DNA from: Notospermus geniculatus
Taxonomy: Eukaryota; Nemertea; Pilidiophora; Heteronemertea; Lineidae
Direction of reading: 5' to 3'
NCBI GenBank assembly: GCA_002633025.1
Contig: NMRB01001018.1
Location: forward strand, 85,071 to 149,070
Length of the DNA: 64,000 nt
Shown here piece after piece: positions 21,252-33,139 of this stretch. The position numbers and the translations under genes were made by a program. Position 1 is the first letter of the stretch, and the number at the start of each line of letters is the position of its first letter. The notes below the pieces were generated by a model. The model did no database searches, was not told the origin of the DNA, and saw only the letters and a list, made by a program, of their open reading frames with translations.

Positions 21252-21399
21252 TTATGCCCACTGTACACGATCAAATTTTTCATCCAATTTTCTGCATATG
21301 CTCAATAAGGCCTACATGCGGGTTTGAAGGCACAATAGGCCCGGAATCTGGATTTCCCAAAAATTGGATGAAAAATTTGATCGTGTACAGCGGGCATAA
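21252..21399. mobile_element. 148-base MITE, TIR of about 38 bases
   Basis: TTATGCCCACTGTACACGAT and the inverted right arm ending GGGCATAA differ at one base. Interior AT-rich. Confidence 0.85.
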
Positions 21400-21974
21400 A
21401 GGAACCGTGAATTTAACTTACCAGAAACTAGAGCGTGTCCGTAATTTACATAAGCACACGTGCTGACCGGTTCCTAACGGAGACTCATTTGGGACACAGA
21501 AAACTTCCGCTGCTCCGATCCAGAATTTGGGACAATATTCCTGATTATGAAATACACAAATAGTCCAAACACATACACAAATAGTCCAAACACATACACA
21601 AATAGTCCAAACAGACTGATCATAAATGCCAGGAGCATATGTTTTTCATGTTGTTATTGAGTGACAATATATATACAACTGCAGCAGCCTGGAAGCAGTA
21701 TCAGATCGGAGATACTTGACGGGAACAACTGGCGGGAAGGCAGGCGGATATGGTGAACGAAAATCAATTGTCAATTCCGATACTATCAACTTCATTGAGA
21801 CGATCTATTCATTCTTATCGCGACATGCTGTGTACATGTACTGTACATGTACTGTACATGCATTCGAACTTTTTGTACTCGTAACTGGTCGCTGAAAGGA
21901 CAGTCGCCATGTTTTGTCAGCTGGTCTTAAAGATAATGTATCATGGGTATTTTCGCGTGCCACGAAAATCGTTA

Positions 21975-22098
21975 TGGAGTTTTCGCAAAGCCCCCGAAAC
22001 GCCAACGCGAACGTCTATCCTTTCGGTGCTCCCTTCGTCACATCGGACAATGGGTTTGGCGTTCGCGTTGGCGTTTCGAGGGCTTTGCGAAAACTCCC
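21975..22098. mobile_element. 124-base TA-flanked hairpin MITE
   Basis: Arms GGAGTTTTCGCAAAGCCCCC and the inverted copy ending AAACTCCC; TA at 21973-21974 and 22099-22100. Its GC-rich arms contain CCAACGCGAACG palindromic words. Confidence 0.8.
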
Positions 22099-22310
22099 TA
22101 TTGTTTATTTACATTTTGTTTGTCTGTGTCTAGTCTTTCTTTGTCTATGAGTAATTTATTGGTGGCATGCTCCTCTAGAAATTCTTCTGATACCGAAACT
22201 ATTCAATTTGGTGGGTTGGCATGTGCCAAAAGTCTAAAATAACATAATCAATGTAAACATCCATGTTTACAAACAGTGAATGTAAACAATGAAGCCGTGA
22301 TACTTTATCT

Positions 22311-22637
22311 TTAAGCGGCCCATATAATACACGATCAATATTATTGCACAATATGGGGCCAAAACTGCGGGCACGTGCTTCTGGCGTAATGGATGGGAGA
22401 AAGATTGGCAATAATATTGCCCATTTTGATCCTCATATTGTGCAATAATATTGCACGTGGATAGGCTACTTTAAGCAGCCCATACAAGATCAATATTATT
22501 GCACAATATGAGGCACAAAATAGGGGCATGTACGTGTACTTAACTGGCATGATGGGCAGAAGAAATATTGGCAATAATATTGACCATTTTGAGCGTCATA
22601 TTGTGCAATAATATTGCGCGTGTATGCGCAGCATTAA
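22311..22637 (+). mobile_element. tandem dimer of a 160-base MITE
   Basis: Two units (22311-22470, 22471-22637) each start TTAAGC(G/A)GCCCATA. Each contains CAATATTATTGCACAATATG and its inverted copy. Confidence 0.8.
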
Positions 22638-22855
22638 AGGATCGAATAAACTGTACTTTAAAGCCCCTCTGAAATTTTACGGTATTTTCAACGTGTATGC
22701 AGGGAGGTCTCATAGCCTCGTGAAGGTCCCCAAAATGCTTGCCTGATACGTGTTTCAAAGAATCAAGATCTAGTTTTCAGCACACATTGAAACAAGATGA
22801 CATTGTAAATGTCGTATGGTTCCCGATGTACAGGTACTTCTACCGGTACATGAAC

Positions 22856-22968
22856 GATACATTGATAGAGATCAAGATACATTGATAGAGATCAAGATAC
22901 ATTGATAGAAATCAGATACAGTGATAGAGATCAGGATACATTGACAGAGATCTGGATACATCGACTGA
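22856..22968 (+). repeat. minisatellite, 21-22-base unit
   Basis: About five to six copies of GATACATTGATAGAGATCAA, decaying to the right. Confidence 0.9.
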
Positions 22969-23027
22969 TGGATTACGATGAGGCCCATAGAACTTGATCT
23001 CATGCCAATAACTCTCCCGTGAATGAC

Positions 23028-23340
23028 CTTAACCTTGACCTTGATATTTGATCATCGTGGTCGTTGCATAATCGTCATGGGCATCCTCAAAAACCTAAGT
23101 ATGTCTGATATCATGCCTCTACCTCTACCACAAGCAGAGATATTTCAAATTATTAAGTTTGACCTTGACCTTGACCTCTGATCATCGTGGTCGTTGAATA
23201 ATCGTCATGGGCATCCTCAATAACCTAAGTACGCCTGATATCATGCCTCTACCTCTACCACAGGGAGAGATATTTCAAATTATCAAGTTTGACCTTGACC
23301 TTGACCTCTGATCATCAAGGTCGTTGCATAATCGTCATGC
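23028..23340 (+). repeat. 130-base tandem repeat with AGGTCA half-sites
   Basis: GATCATCGTGGTCGTTG-type units at 23050, 23180 and 23310 (spacing 130). Each unit begins with CCTTGACCTTGACCTCTGA-like sequence, i.e. AGGTCA half-sites in direct repeat on the minus strand. Confidence 0.85.
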
Positions 23341-23653
23341 AACCGGAACACCGGGACCAAATCCCGCGAGATATTGCGAGACTTGGGTTTGGGATTTAGT
23401 CCCGGAGGAAAAATCACCGCCGCCATCTTGAATATCTTATTGCGCCCCCACCTATAGCTGAGATAGTGATGCGGCGACCGAACCACCTGGATCTACTTTC
23501 GGACTACTTTGACTCATCCACTAGAAGATATAGTTCGGTGAAACTCATCACTTAAGCATTTACTTTGGGTTTTATGCATACGGATGGAAGTAATTGCTTC
23601 AATTTTCAAGTAAAAAGCATTTGCTTTTCTTTATGCATATGGACCAATGTCTA

Positions 23654-23851
23654 ATGGGGAGCACCATTTGGTCACATGATGACTTATAGAGCAGACGTGA
23701 CACCTATAGAGGCTCACTGTTCGAGAGATGCGGTTCACCAAGCACGGCCAATCACACCTTGAATCGTCATGAATAATAGGTGGCATCTGTGTACTGTCAG
23801 TTCAAACCCACGCGTATATTCTCGCGTGGTCTGCGTGATCGGTGTTCCCTA
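23654..23851 (+). mobile_element. ATGGGGAGCACC-family element, second copy
   Basis: Counterpart of 5183-5380 with few differences. Confidence 0.7.
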
Positions 23852-24071
23852 TTGGTGACTTAGATCATTCAAATACACAGATTTGAACAGTCTTGTCGAG
23901 CATGCATTCAAACGTCCGGATACACTAGATCATGATCAACCTCACCACCATGAATTAGCGCTGTGGTGTACGGTGTATATTGATCGAGTCTGTAAACGTG
24001 TAAACGAGGTTGGCTAAAGGTCAAAGGTTACGTCGGCCGCCACGAGATAGAAAGCCTATTGTGATATACTC

Positions 24072-24271
24072 TAAACTCCCACTTACCTGTCCCATTCCTG
24101 AACTCGGAAAAAATGACCAAATCCTAAGTTGAAGATATCGCACTCTGTCATTCCAGGCTCGGGAGTGGGACAAGTAAGTGTACAGGACACTACTGTTTCT
24201 GACCATTATCTTCAGCTTTGGATTTAGTCATTTTTTCCGAGTTCAGGAATGGGACAGGTAAGTGGGAGTTA
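24072..24271. mobile_element. foldback element, copy-2 counterpart of 5600-5812
   Basis: Same inverted arms; the interior is shorter by about 13 bases. Confidence 0.75.
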
Positions 24272-25040
24272 GATTATTTTCCGCCTCACGTCCGATGGGT
24301 GAATAATTTGTGTAAGAACCATACCTTTCTCTGGTACATGTTACAGCCGATCTGCCTAAATGTTTCTTCTTCCTCAATACACGTTCCTCTCCTCCGACTT
24401 AGTTGACAATCATTAAAATCTCCCTTCCTGCACACATTGAACATTTGACAGTTTCCTGTGGTCATGCAGGAAACGGCACACATCAGAAAACGAGTTGTAG
24501 CAAAATGATGTAAATCAGGGCGGGAAAGGGCCCTGCCGTGTGTCAGGGAACTAAAATAGGCTTGTGTATTCATCTGTGAGACATTCCGCCGAGGTTCAGC
24601 CCGAAAGGTTCAAAATTGCTGTTAAAGGGGCAATGTACTTTCCTATCCTGCGCTTAAACGTACCCGCGTTAAGGGAGACCTCTATTGACATGTTATTAAA
24701 CTTCCGCTTATCAACCTGGCCCTATGTAGAGTTACTCTCGTTCCCAGGGTATCTACGTATGCATTGTATTGTGATCATACATAACACTGGGGCGGCATGC
24801 AAAACTACTGTATTGGAGAATGACGCATTGTATTGCCATCAGATTGAACAAGTCCGTCGGGTGACGACGAATATCCGTGGCTCATACAGGTAAAAATGAA
24901 AATGGTAATCTATTACTTGATATAGTGCTGCTATTAAATCAATTGTCGTCCGCCACTTTACAGGACGGTAAAAGACTATTTAATAATAAGACATTTGAAC
25001 AATAAAACGTTTGAGATAAGACATTTGGAGGGTAAAACAT

Positions 25041-25872
25041 CAAATCTGAACGTCAGAGAACGATTTGCACGCGCATCGTAGCTGTGATGTATATCATACA
25101 GCGCCATATTGCTCCGGAAACTATTCAGTTCCTAATCCACGTGCGTTTGTTTACTTCCGGGTTTGATGTTTTGATTTGCTACTTGAAGCAAATGGCTCGC
25201 GGGGTTTGTTTACATTTTTGGTGGTACCTTCCATAGAGAGTGAATCTCGCCTCCAGGCAAAGCCGTGCTCCAGCCATATGCAAAACCTGCGCACATATGC
25301 GAACGTAAACACTGGGGACGAGGTTCCATGGAAAATTTGTTAAAATGGGTTAATGACATTTCAAAATTCAGTCGGTCAAAATGTACATTTTGTACTATTC
25401 ACATTGATTTAGAAGCGGCAGATTTTGCAGAATACGCCTCCGAAGTTTGGCTGTCTAATGCATTTCCCATTAAACTAAAATCCTTCTTTCGCGTTTTTCT
25501 CAAAACGGCGCTTGATTTGAGGACATATCAACAAACAACTGTCAACAAACCCCGCGAACCATTCGCTTTAACATCAGTAATATTTGCCTCAATCCACTGA
25601 ATAACTTCAAATCTACAATAAATAAAATTATCCCACCGATATAATATACAAAGAACCCATAAATACGTGAAAAAGTATCAGCATTGGTCTGCACTATATC
25701 AAGTGTGGAAGATTAAGGTCGAGGTCACAGACGAATCACTCACTTGCGGCGAATCACTGAATTATCTCTCGATTTGAGAGATGATTACTAGGCCGAGGCT
25801 CCTTCATACGGTCGAGGTAGGTTACGATGGCCGTCCGAATGTAGCCGAGTACCTCCGAAGATGACGTCGATT
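25041..25872. mobile_element. 832-base insertion flanked by an 11-base duplication
   Basis: GGGTAAAACAT at 25030-25040 and 25873-25883. Copy 1 runs through without it (near 6690). No inverted ends or poly-A tail. A 111-codon frame (25265-25600) has no recognised motif. Class unknown. Confidence 0.65.
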
Positions 25873-26019
25873 GGGTAAAACATACGAAGGTGCAAACGTA
25901 AGCGTACATAGTAAGAGAAAAATCTAAAAGATGAAATATTGAATTGAGAGATGAGCGCCAAATGGGCATTATTAGCTCGAAAGACAACGTTGGGTGAATT
26001 TAATGTGCCGCAGGAGGAA

Positions 26020-26166
26020 ACCGGAGTGTCCGGCGAAAGCCTAGGCTGTCAGAGAGAGTCACCCTCTCTCTCACAGAGAACGACGACCACGTGAATATCG
26101 AGTGCGTCGGAGAATCGAACCCTGTGACAGGCGCCTGTGTTTGCACTGCACCACTCTGACAGCACA
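26020..26166 (-). mobile_element. tRNA-derived SINE
   Basis: The minus strand has an A-box-like TGGTGCAGTGC and a B box GGTTCGATTCT at tRNA spacing. It is followed by a body with a GTCAGAGAGAG..CTCTCTGAC hairpin. Not a functional tRNA (no intact acceptor stem). Confidence 0.6.
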
Positions 26167-26241
26167 ACCGTAAACCATAAAAAGATACGTGTATTATTGT
26201 TGTAAGATGAAGTGAAACTGAGTTTTGACGTGTTTCCTTAA

Positions 26242-26478
26242 AGCCACACTGTATTGAATTCAGAAAGTGCTTACGTCCTCCGACGTTAGTGTAGTGTAAA
26301 ATGTACTACACTCTATCTGAATACATTAGAGCTCTCCCTGCAGTTTTTTCAATGTGTGCTGAAAACTAGGCTTTGATTTTTGAAGTACGTATCAGGCAAA
26401 CGTTTTGGGGACCTTCATGATGCTATGGGACCTCTACCTGCATTCTCCTAACACTTTGAAAATCTATACAGAGGGGCT
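26242..26478 (+). mobile_element. complete 237-base TTAA-flanked MITE
   Basis: TTAA at 26238-26241 and 26479-26482. Ends AGCCACACTG and CAGAGGGGCT. Copies at 3862 (partial), 22639-22745 (inverted fragment) and 47481-47936. Confidence 0.75.
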
Positions 26479-26814
26479 TTAAAGTTAGTGGATCGCTGAC
26501 ATGGGGGAGTGCACACCAAAGTTGAATGGCAGTACCCATGCAAGCCGACCTCTCGCGGGGAGATTTCTACCTGATGTTACTTTGTGTGCACAAAAGAAGT
26601 GGCCGGTGATAGGCAGGACCAACGCTAGCGTAGATTCTTGCAAAATGTGCAGTTTAAATGTAGTTACATGTACAAGTTCATGATGTACAAACAGACTTGG
26701 ACACGGAGGTGCAAAGCGATCTGATAGTCGTGTCACCCAAGGCGTCTAGCGTAGAGAATCAAACGCCGCCATCTTGAATCTATTACAGCACTCACATCGG
26801 GAATTTATTGCCTA

Positions 26815-27247
26815 CTCTCCATTCCAAATCCCCTTGGCGCGAGGTTTATCTACGATAGCTCCGCAACGGCTGGGCCGATTTTGATGAAACATACGTCAGT
26901 TGACTTATCTTTCTTGGCGGTACAGCCATCATCACAGTCAATTTCCCGAAAAACGTGACAGAAAAAAGTTGTTTCACAAATCACCGTTTGTGCTGACGGC
27001 CGAAATGGCGGCCATTTTGAAATGACGCAATGCATCGTGCACGTGTAAACTGCACTGAACAGCATCGCGAAATGAAGTGGGTTTTGAGAAAGAGATCCGT
27101 TATGCAGGCCTTGCGCAAAAAATGAAGATAGCAGAAAGATACCGGCAAGAAAGACAAGTTTATTGATGTATGGTATGTTGAATTTGGCCCAGCCGTTGAG
27201 GAGATATCGGCCGAAAACCTCGCGCCAAGGGGATTTGGAATGAAGAG
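26815..27247. mobile_element. 433-base TA-flanked MITE, copy 2 only
   Basis: TIR of about 33 bases with one mismatch (CTCTCCATTCCAAATCCCCT and its inverse) with TA outside both ends (26813-26814, 27248-27249). Copy 1 continues uninterrupted at about 7600. The long open frame on the minus strand arises from the inverted arms and is not a gene. Confidence 0.85.
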
Positions 27248-27857
27248 TAAATAGCATACTCGCACAGCATTGAACAGCATTTAGAACACAGTCAGCTGCA
27301 AATCTATGCTTAACTAGATATGTTATCCACAAAAATAAGAAATTTGTAATTTTGAAATTGTGAATTTCATGGCCCGCAAAATCCTTAGTGTCATTTTTGA
27401 ACGCCCTTTAAGGGGTAAACTATTTCACATCAAGATAAAGAACGAAAAATTCTAGTGATGATGAAGACCTCTTCTCTGACATGCCTCATTACCAGAAATA
27501 CATCCTCCTTTCAACATAATTATTTCTTGACCATCTTTTCATATTCATGCTGCTATTCAGATGCGAGAAAATCGATGTTAAATCATTACTCATCAAATGT
27601 TGATTTGCCTGCAATCTTATTGTGGTGACATGTATTTTGAATATTTAAAAAAAGCTAAGTTTTGCTGAAAGGGTAAATGTCGTCCTGGGTATATACAAAG
27701 ATTACCCAGGATCTCAATCTTCACTAAAACAATACCCTGGGTGTAGTTTCGGCAGCCGGACATCACCGAGCATCGTAGTATGACACCTGGATTCGAGGCT
27801 GTCTCGCCCGTGGTCACGTGACAGCCTGAAGAATGTCATGAACAGTTTAAACCGGTA

Positions 27858-28251
27858 CACTGTAAAAACGAATGGGCTCGAGAGACCCATGATTTTGTCC
27901 ACTACCTGGACACATGGGTTTTGAAACGTGTTCAATGGAGAATGGGTCCATGGTGCCCAGAATATTTGTTCTTCGAGCCTGAAACGGACAGGTCTATAGG
28001 TTCCAGTAACCCATAATGAGAGTTTCATAGGTCACTTTGGCCCATCTACGAATGCTACCGTGGGGTGTTGGCACCCATGAGCAGCAATAGTAGATGGGCC
28101 AAAGTGACCTGTGAAACTGGTCATTATGGGTTTACTGGAACCTAAGGACCTCCTCGTTTCAGGCTCGAAGAACAAATATTCTGGGTACCATGGACCCATT
28201 CTCATCTCAAACCCACGTGTCCAGGTTGTGGACAAAATGGTTTTTACAGTG
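27858..28251. mobile_element. 394-base palindromic CACTGTAAAAA element
   Basis: CACTGTAAAAACGAATGGG and its inverse, TA outside both ends (27856-27857, 28252-28253). Inverted similarity runs along nearly the whole element, with the centre near 28055. Confidence 0.8.
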
Positions 28252-28309
28252 TATCCAGTTCCACCGTGCAGCACGTTAGGAACTGGTGTCGGGGTCTCGA
28301 AACCGGAAG

Positions 28310-28510
28310 TGTGGTCGGAATTCCTACCAGGCAGGATGCGCGCGCATCAGTTAGCAGACCTGTACATCATGCCTACATGGTGTAAATCTGTGTGCAGCGC
28401 TCTAACGGCAAGCTACAGGAGTCGAAATGAGATAGTAGGGTGGTTTCTTCAACGGACTATCACCAGGATGTTTAGCTAATGACACAAAACATCGCTGGGA
28501 TAGGTCACTG
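28310..28510 (+). repeat. dispersed repeat, inverted pair of 56295-56520
   Basis: Blocks CGCTGGGATAGGTCACTGAG, AGGAGTCGAAATGAGAT and GACCTGTACATCATGCCTAC (inverse at 56.3-56.5 kb). Confidence 0.65.
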
Positions 28511-29296
28511 AGTGTTTATCTCGCTGACATTCGTTGCACTACCTCGCTGAATGTTCGAAGCGAGAAATGTTGGACGCCAGACGCCATCTTGGAAACTTGG
28601 CTTCTTTGGGGAATGCCTGCCGGCGATTAGACTGGTCCCCGATCTATAAATATAAAATATATAGACCGGTACTGCCTGCGAGTTTCATGGCGTTGATTGG
28701 TCCAATTCGAAAACCAACGACTTGCCATAATCGGTTGGAAAATCAGCCATGTGTCATTCGCTATGGCACTTTTTAAGGCTTTTGCATGCATTGGTTTCAA
28801 GGACCCATACTCAGTCTTTCACGCTTTGTAGCAAGCGAAAAGCGATATTTATTCACTGCAATGTTGATATTTACCAGCCGCCGCCATGATTCCTCGTTGC
28901 AACTGGTATCCGGCCCTTCATCATGTGGTTGTACGTGTTCTAAGTACAGTCATGACTAGATACTAGTCACTTCCGGCGGCAGCCAGATTTCTGCCGTCCT
29001 CAGTAGCCAGGACCGATCCTCCGCTACATCCAGCCCGCCAGCGCCACCAGCGGAGGATCGGGTACCAACCTAGCCGGCGATACGTCATCAGAGAAGATTC
29101 GTATTCTGATTGGACGTATTCCGACGAATCACAGCCAGAATCAAGAGGGCGACAGTAGTCTCTTAAATCGTCAGATGTAGAGACTACTTTGTGGTCTATG
29201 AACAGCTATACACTCAACAAGTACCGCTGCGCGGTACCGCGAGATTCCGCGGGATATCTAAATAGGACTCGTTCCTAGGCATCGATTGCGGATGCT
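28511..29296. other. no gene recognised
   Basis: Interior of the 1.7-kb element. Short AT-rich inverted repeat near 28650-28670 and a CGATCCTCCGC..GCGGAGGATCG inverted pair at about 29011-29057. No coding signal. Confidence 0.4.
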
Positions 29297-29359
29297 GGGT
29301 GAAGACTGAGATCCTGGGTAATCTTTGTATATACACAGGACGACATTTACTCTTTCAGC

Positions 29360-29755
29360 CATGCGGATGTCAGGTCGACCTTGCGATGGCACAGAACAGG
29401 CGCAGACTGACTTTTCCGGATCACTTTGCGTCTGAGGCACGACAGCGTGGAACAAATCAGTCGCTGATCTGTGTGACATGACTGCAGTTGCGTCTCAGTT
29501 ACGACGATCGGGATCAGTCGCCGACCAAAAAGATCACAAATCGCAAGAGTTGAACCTATTGAACTTCTGTGTCATCCCGACGGGCGTAATCCATTCGCAG
29601 GTGACCTGAACACTGTTACGATTCCCTGCACGCTGATGCTGCTTGTTCCACGATGATCGTACACATTTTCATTTTTGTGACCTGACGAGGATTGCGACAC
29701 TTGATGGTTCCGTCGTAGCGCAGGCAATCGCAGTGTGACCTGACATCCGCATTCA
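29360..29755. mobile_element. TIR element of about 0.4 kb
   Basis: GCGGATGTCAGGTC (29365) and GACCTGACATCCGC (about 29738) are inverted ends. The interior has several GATCGGGATCAGTCGC-type words. Confidence 0.6.
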
Positions 29756-30381
29756 GTGCATGAAATGAGCGACTCAGCGATATTAGAGTGGTCGCTCGCA
29801 TGCAGCTTGCTTTTTCTCGATAAAGAATGTGATACTTCAACCTCGCGATGTCGCCAAAAAGGCACGTCTGTTCATTGTTTGTAGAAGTGGTGTTATTTTA
29901 CTTAGCTGCAGCTGAAACTGTGCATGTAAATGTATACGATATCGCAATGCGGCGACAGTTGCGTTTTAATCAAAGAAATAAGGTATGAAATTGGTAAATC
30001 ACATAATTTTTGAAATGTTACATTAACCATAGTGAAAGTAATGAAGGGATAGCGTGCTGTGGAAGACGGGGCATTATTAGATATGTCGATACCAGCTGTT
30101 TTCAACAAGTTTAACACGGGCCTAATCAGTATTTTTGAATTTTAAAAATGACATGTCATCTTATTTTTGACGGAATTTGCTGCTGAAAAATTAAACCATG
30201 TTTTCTTGTCAATTTCAACTGATGATAATTGACTTCTTTTATGATTAGAACTTAATAGGCTTTTCATGCAGAGTTGGGTTAATGAGGAACCGGCGGAACT
30301 AATCCGTGACGTGGCGCTGACGAACGACTCAACTATGACGTAAAGCCAACGTTATGCCATTTAATTCTACACCCTACTTTA

Positions 30382-30593
30382 AGCCTGCAGCACACTGGAG
30401 CTATCTGCTGAGGAAAAAGTCATTCGAGACCGTTTGCTCAGCAGATAGCTCATCGAAAAATACGCGCACACACGAGCTTTCTGCCTCGCGAGGCAAAAAA
30501 CTCACCGAAATTACGCGCACACGCGAGCTATCTGCTGAGCAAACGGTCGCTAATAACTTTTTGCTCAGCAGATAGGGCCGTGTGCGGCAGGCT
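30382..30593. mobile_element. PIF/Harbinger-like MITE with TTA duplication, copy 2 only
   Basis: TTA at 30379-30381 and 30594-30596. Ends AGCCTGCAGCACAC and GTGTGCGGCAGGCT. The interior has inverted TTTGCTCAGCAGATAGCTC arms, related to 49757-49915. Copy 1 has a single TTA at about 10090-10096. Confidence 0.85.
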
Positions 30594-31057
30594 TTAGCCC
30601 TAAATACCTGAAGTAGTCTGATATGCCTGCTCAGAATAAGAGTTAGTTAGTATTCGTTATAAAAACAGCGTTTTCGGTGATTTTGATGGATTTGAGGCAA
30701 AATTTGACATTTATGTCATTTCTGTGTTACCGTGATGTCATACAATGTTTAAAATATAGCTATCTGACTGAGAAGTGCCAAATTTCTATCTATTGGTTAC
30801 TAGTATACATGTATAGGGTCTAAAACCGGCGAGAAAAAAGTTAGCTGTGGACACTTGAATTTGTAATACAAGTCTGTATAAGTATTGCAATGGAATTCCA
30901 ATAAACGGTTTTAACAATCTGAATTAGTGGTATAAAGCTACTGAATTGAAATGTCCATCACGTGATTTCAGACACCTCAGACATCAGACTGACCAAAAAT
31001 CCATGTTGGATCTGTTCGGCAAATTGGTACTCAAAATCGGGCTGGCTCATGGACTAT

Positions 31058-31450
31058 AGCGAGGTTGCACACTTTTCCGACTCCGACTTCAACTACCAGA
31101 ATGAATTGCCGTCCGCTGTAGACATCCTTAATAAAAACGACTTGATACACGTTTGCAAATCGTAGAATGCCATAACTTTGTGGCAGAATTATTTTGACCT
31201 GTAATCGGAAGTGCACATACATCGCAAATATTATAGTCGTGTTTCAAGTCGTAACGACTAGGCTCACGACTTCAACGACTTCAATATTCATCATTTATCG
31301 GCATTTCCCATTTGTAAGGCCAAATTTTCCTGCCTTCAATTGATGGTGTTTGACGAAATGAAAACGTGTATCAAATCGTTTTTATCAAGGATGTCCATAG
31401 CGCACTGCAGTTCATTCTCGTAGTTGAAGTCGGAGTCGGAAAGGTGCCAG
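31058..31450. mobile_element. 393-base TIR element, copy 2 only
   Basis: TTTCCGACTCCGACTTCAAC near the left end and its inverse near the right end. Copy 1 is uninterrupted at about 11310-11325. Related to 8844-9160. Confidence 0.75.
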
Positions 31451-32113
31451 AACGGGTCACATTATTCCCACATTACTATAGATATCATTGTCAGTCAGGA
31501 GGGAACGGTCATACATGTATGAAACATATTCAAACTGACTTATCGTCAAGACCGTGTCAATAGGAAACCATATAGTTCGTTGTACATCTCTTCTTCAGTA
31601 ATTGTGTTTCTAGAAGCCTTACATATTCGGGAAGACCTCGAGTTTTTCCTGTTCGACCCAAGCCAAGACCCACCATGACCGACAATAAAACATCGTCAAT
31701 CAGTATTTTGGTTCCCAAAGCCGCCGCTAGGGCCAGAAGGCTTCGGTTCTGGCTGCCATTTTATTGCTGACGTCATTGTAGGATAGACTGGTACCCGGTC
31801 TTCTGGGCAGCTTGCATTCGAAGACCGGTGAAAGCAAATGATCTAAGCCGGATTCCCGGCTAGTGACGTCATTCTACAGCTCCAAGAGCAATAGTCCGAC
31901 GCCGAGCTAAATATAGACCAGCGGGCGCCATGATGGTTTTATGCATTTGCTTGCGTCTGTCCTAGTATTTTTAATCAGGACAGTGTTCGGTCTAATTGTA
32001 GGAGTCCATTTTCCCCCTGTCTAAAAAGGGCGATGGTTTTGAGCTTTTGTTACAGATCTGTGACGCATACAAACATTCTCATCAAGAAACGTCCTCGGTG
32101 TTGCCATTGCACG

Positions 32114-32508
32114 CATCCCTGCTGAAATACAACGGCCAGTGAATCTGATGTGGCTGTTCCATACTCCAGTTGCACTCCCTATATTTTAAGGAAGACTGGA
32201 AAAGTACAAATTTCGTGGTTTTACCCAGTTTGATTTTAAAGTTTTATCCTTTACAAATCACTTACATCTTTCCAAAATTGACTGAATTTTGTCACAGAGG
32301 TTCTTCCTGTGTATAGGAAAGATTCGTATTATTTTTGATTGTTATTATGAGTCATAATTATTTTAATATTGACACCCTGAAAATGCTGCATTCTGATTGG
32401 GCAATGGTTTTCTGACCGCCTCTGCTTGCCTGGGCGGCCCAATTTCAGCAGGGCTTTGTGTGGATTGTATGAAGAGGAACGAGACCAAAGCCCTGCTGTG
32501 GGAGGATG
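32114..32508 (-). mobile_element. hAT-like element, internally deleted, copy 2 only
   Basis: Inverted, shortened relative of 38486-38931. The right end TGCTGTGGGAGGATG is intact. The left end keeps CATCC and then jumps into CTGCTGAAATACAACG, losing about 50 bases of terminal hairpin. Flanks ATTGCACG and ATTCCGCG (6 of 8) may be the decayed 8-base duplication. Empty site in copy 1 at about 11982. Confidence 0.75.
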
Positions 32509-33139
32509 ATTCCGCGCGATTCGGCATTGTTCGATTACATTTAGCACCCACGTGGTTACGGTTACCCTATTCTAAAAATAACCCGTGATATCAACATAAT
32601 GATCTATAAATAGATCCGCGACGAGTTTTATGCCGCAAAGATGGCAGCAAAACCGAAGTCTTCTAGCCCTAGCGGCGGCTTCGGGAACCAAAATGGGTCG
32701 ATCAGTTAAAGAAATTCATTGCGCTGTGATATGCAGGAGCTCCCGAAATCAGCTGATCATGCCAGTTGTGTGCATGGGTGGTTATTAGTGCCACTGTGTG
32801 CATGAGGTACGTTCTAAAATACGGGACATGGTCTCCAGGGGGCTATTCTGGAAACTGGACGATGGCCACCCAGGTGAGCACATGGTTCTTGGACCATTTC
32901 ATTAGGTTTGGATTCAGCAACCCTCGTATTAGCTCTATGTTATGATTTTTAACTTGCATCAGATTCAACAGATGTTACTACATTGTCAGAAATGATGTGC
33001 TCTTTCAAGCTAGATGACGATAAAATCACTGCTGCACCCGCCATCATCATTTTTGTCCCCCGGAGCCCTCGGAGGGGGACTTGAAAATACCGGCCGGCCG
33101 TCCACCTCTGCCGCTCGGCGCTCGGTGCTCGCCGCTACT

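Larger units (their letters stand above)
27664..29359. mobile_element. 1.7-kb element with inverted ends of about 65 bases
   Basis: Left arm 27664-27733 and right arm 29297-29359 match inverted (GCTGAAAG(G/A)GTAAATGTCG, TATATACAAAGATTACCCAG). It hosts the palindromic element at 27858-28251 and a repeat shared with 56295-56520. No transposase frame survives. Confidence 0.6.

Noticed and set aside
26850-27332. 160-codon minus-strand frame
   Set aside because: It lies almost entirely inside the TIR element at 26815-27247; the frame follows the inverted arms and shows no domain.
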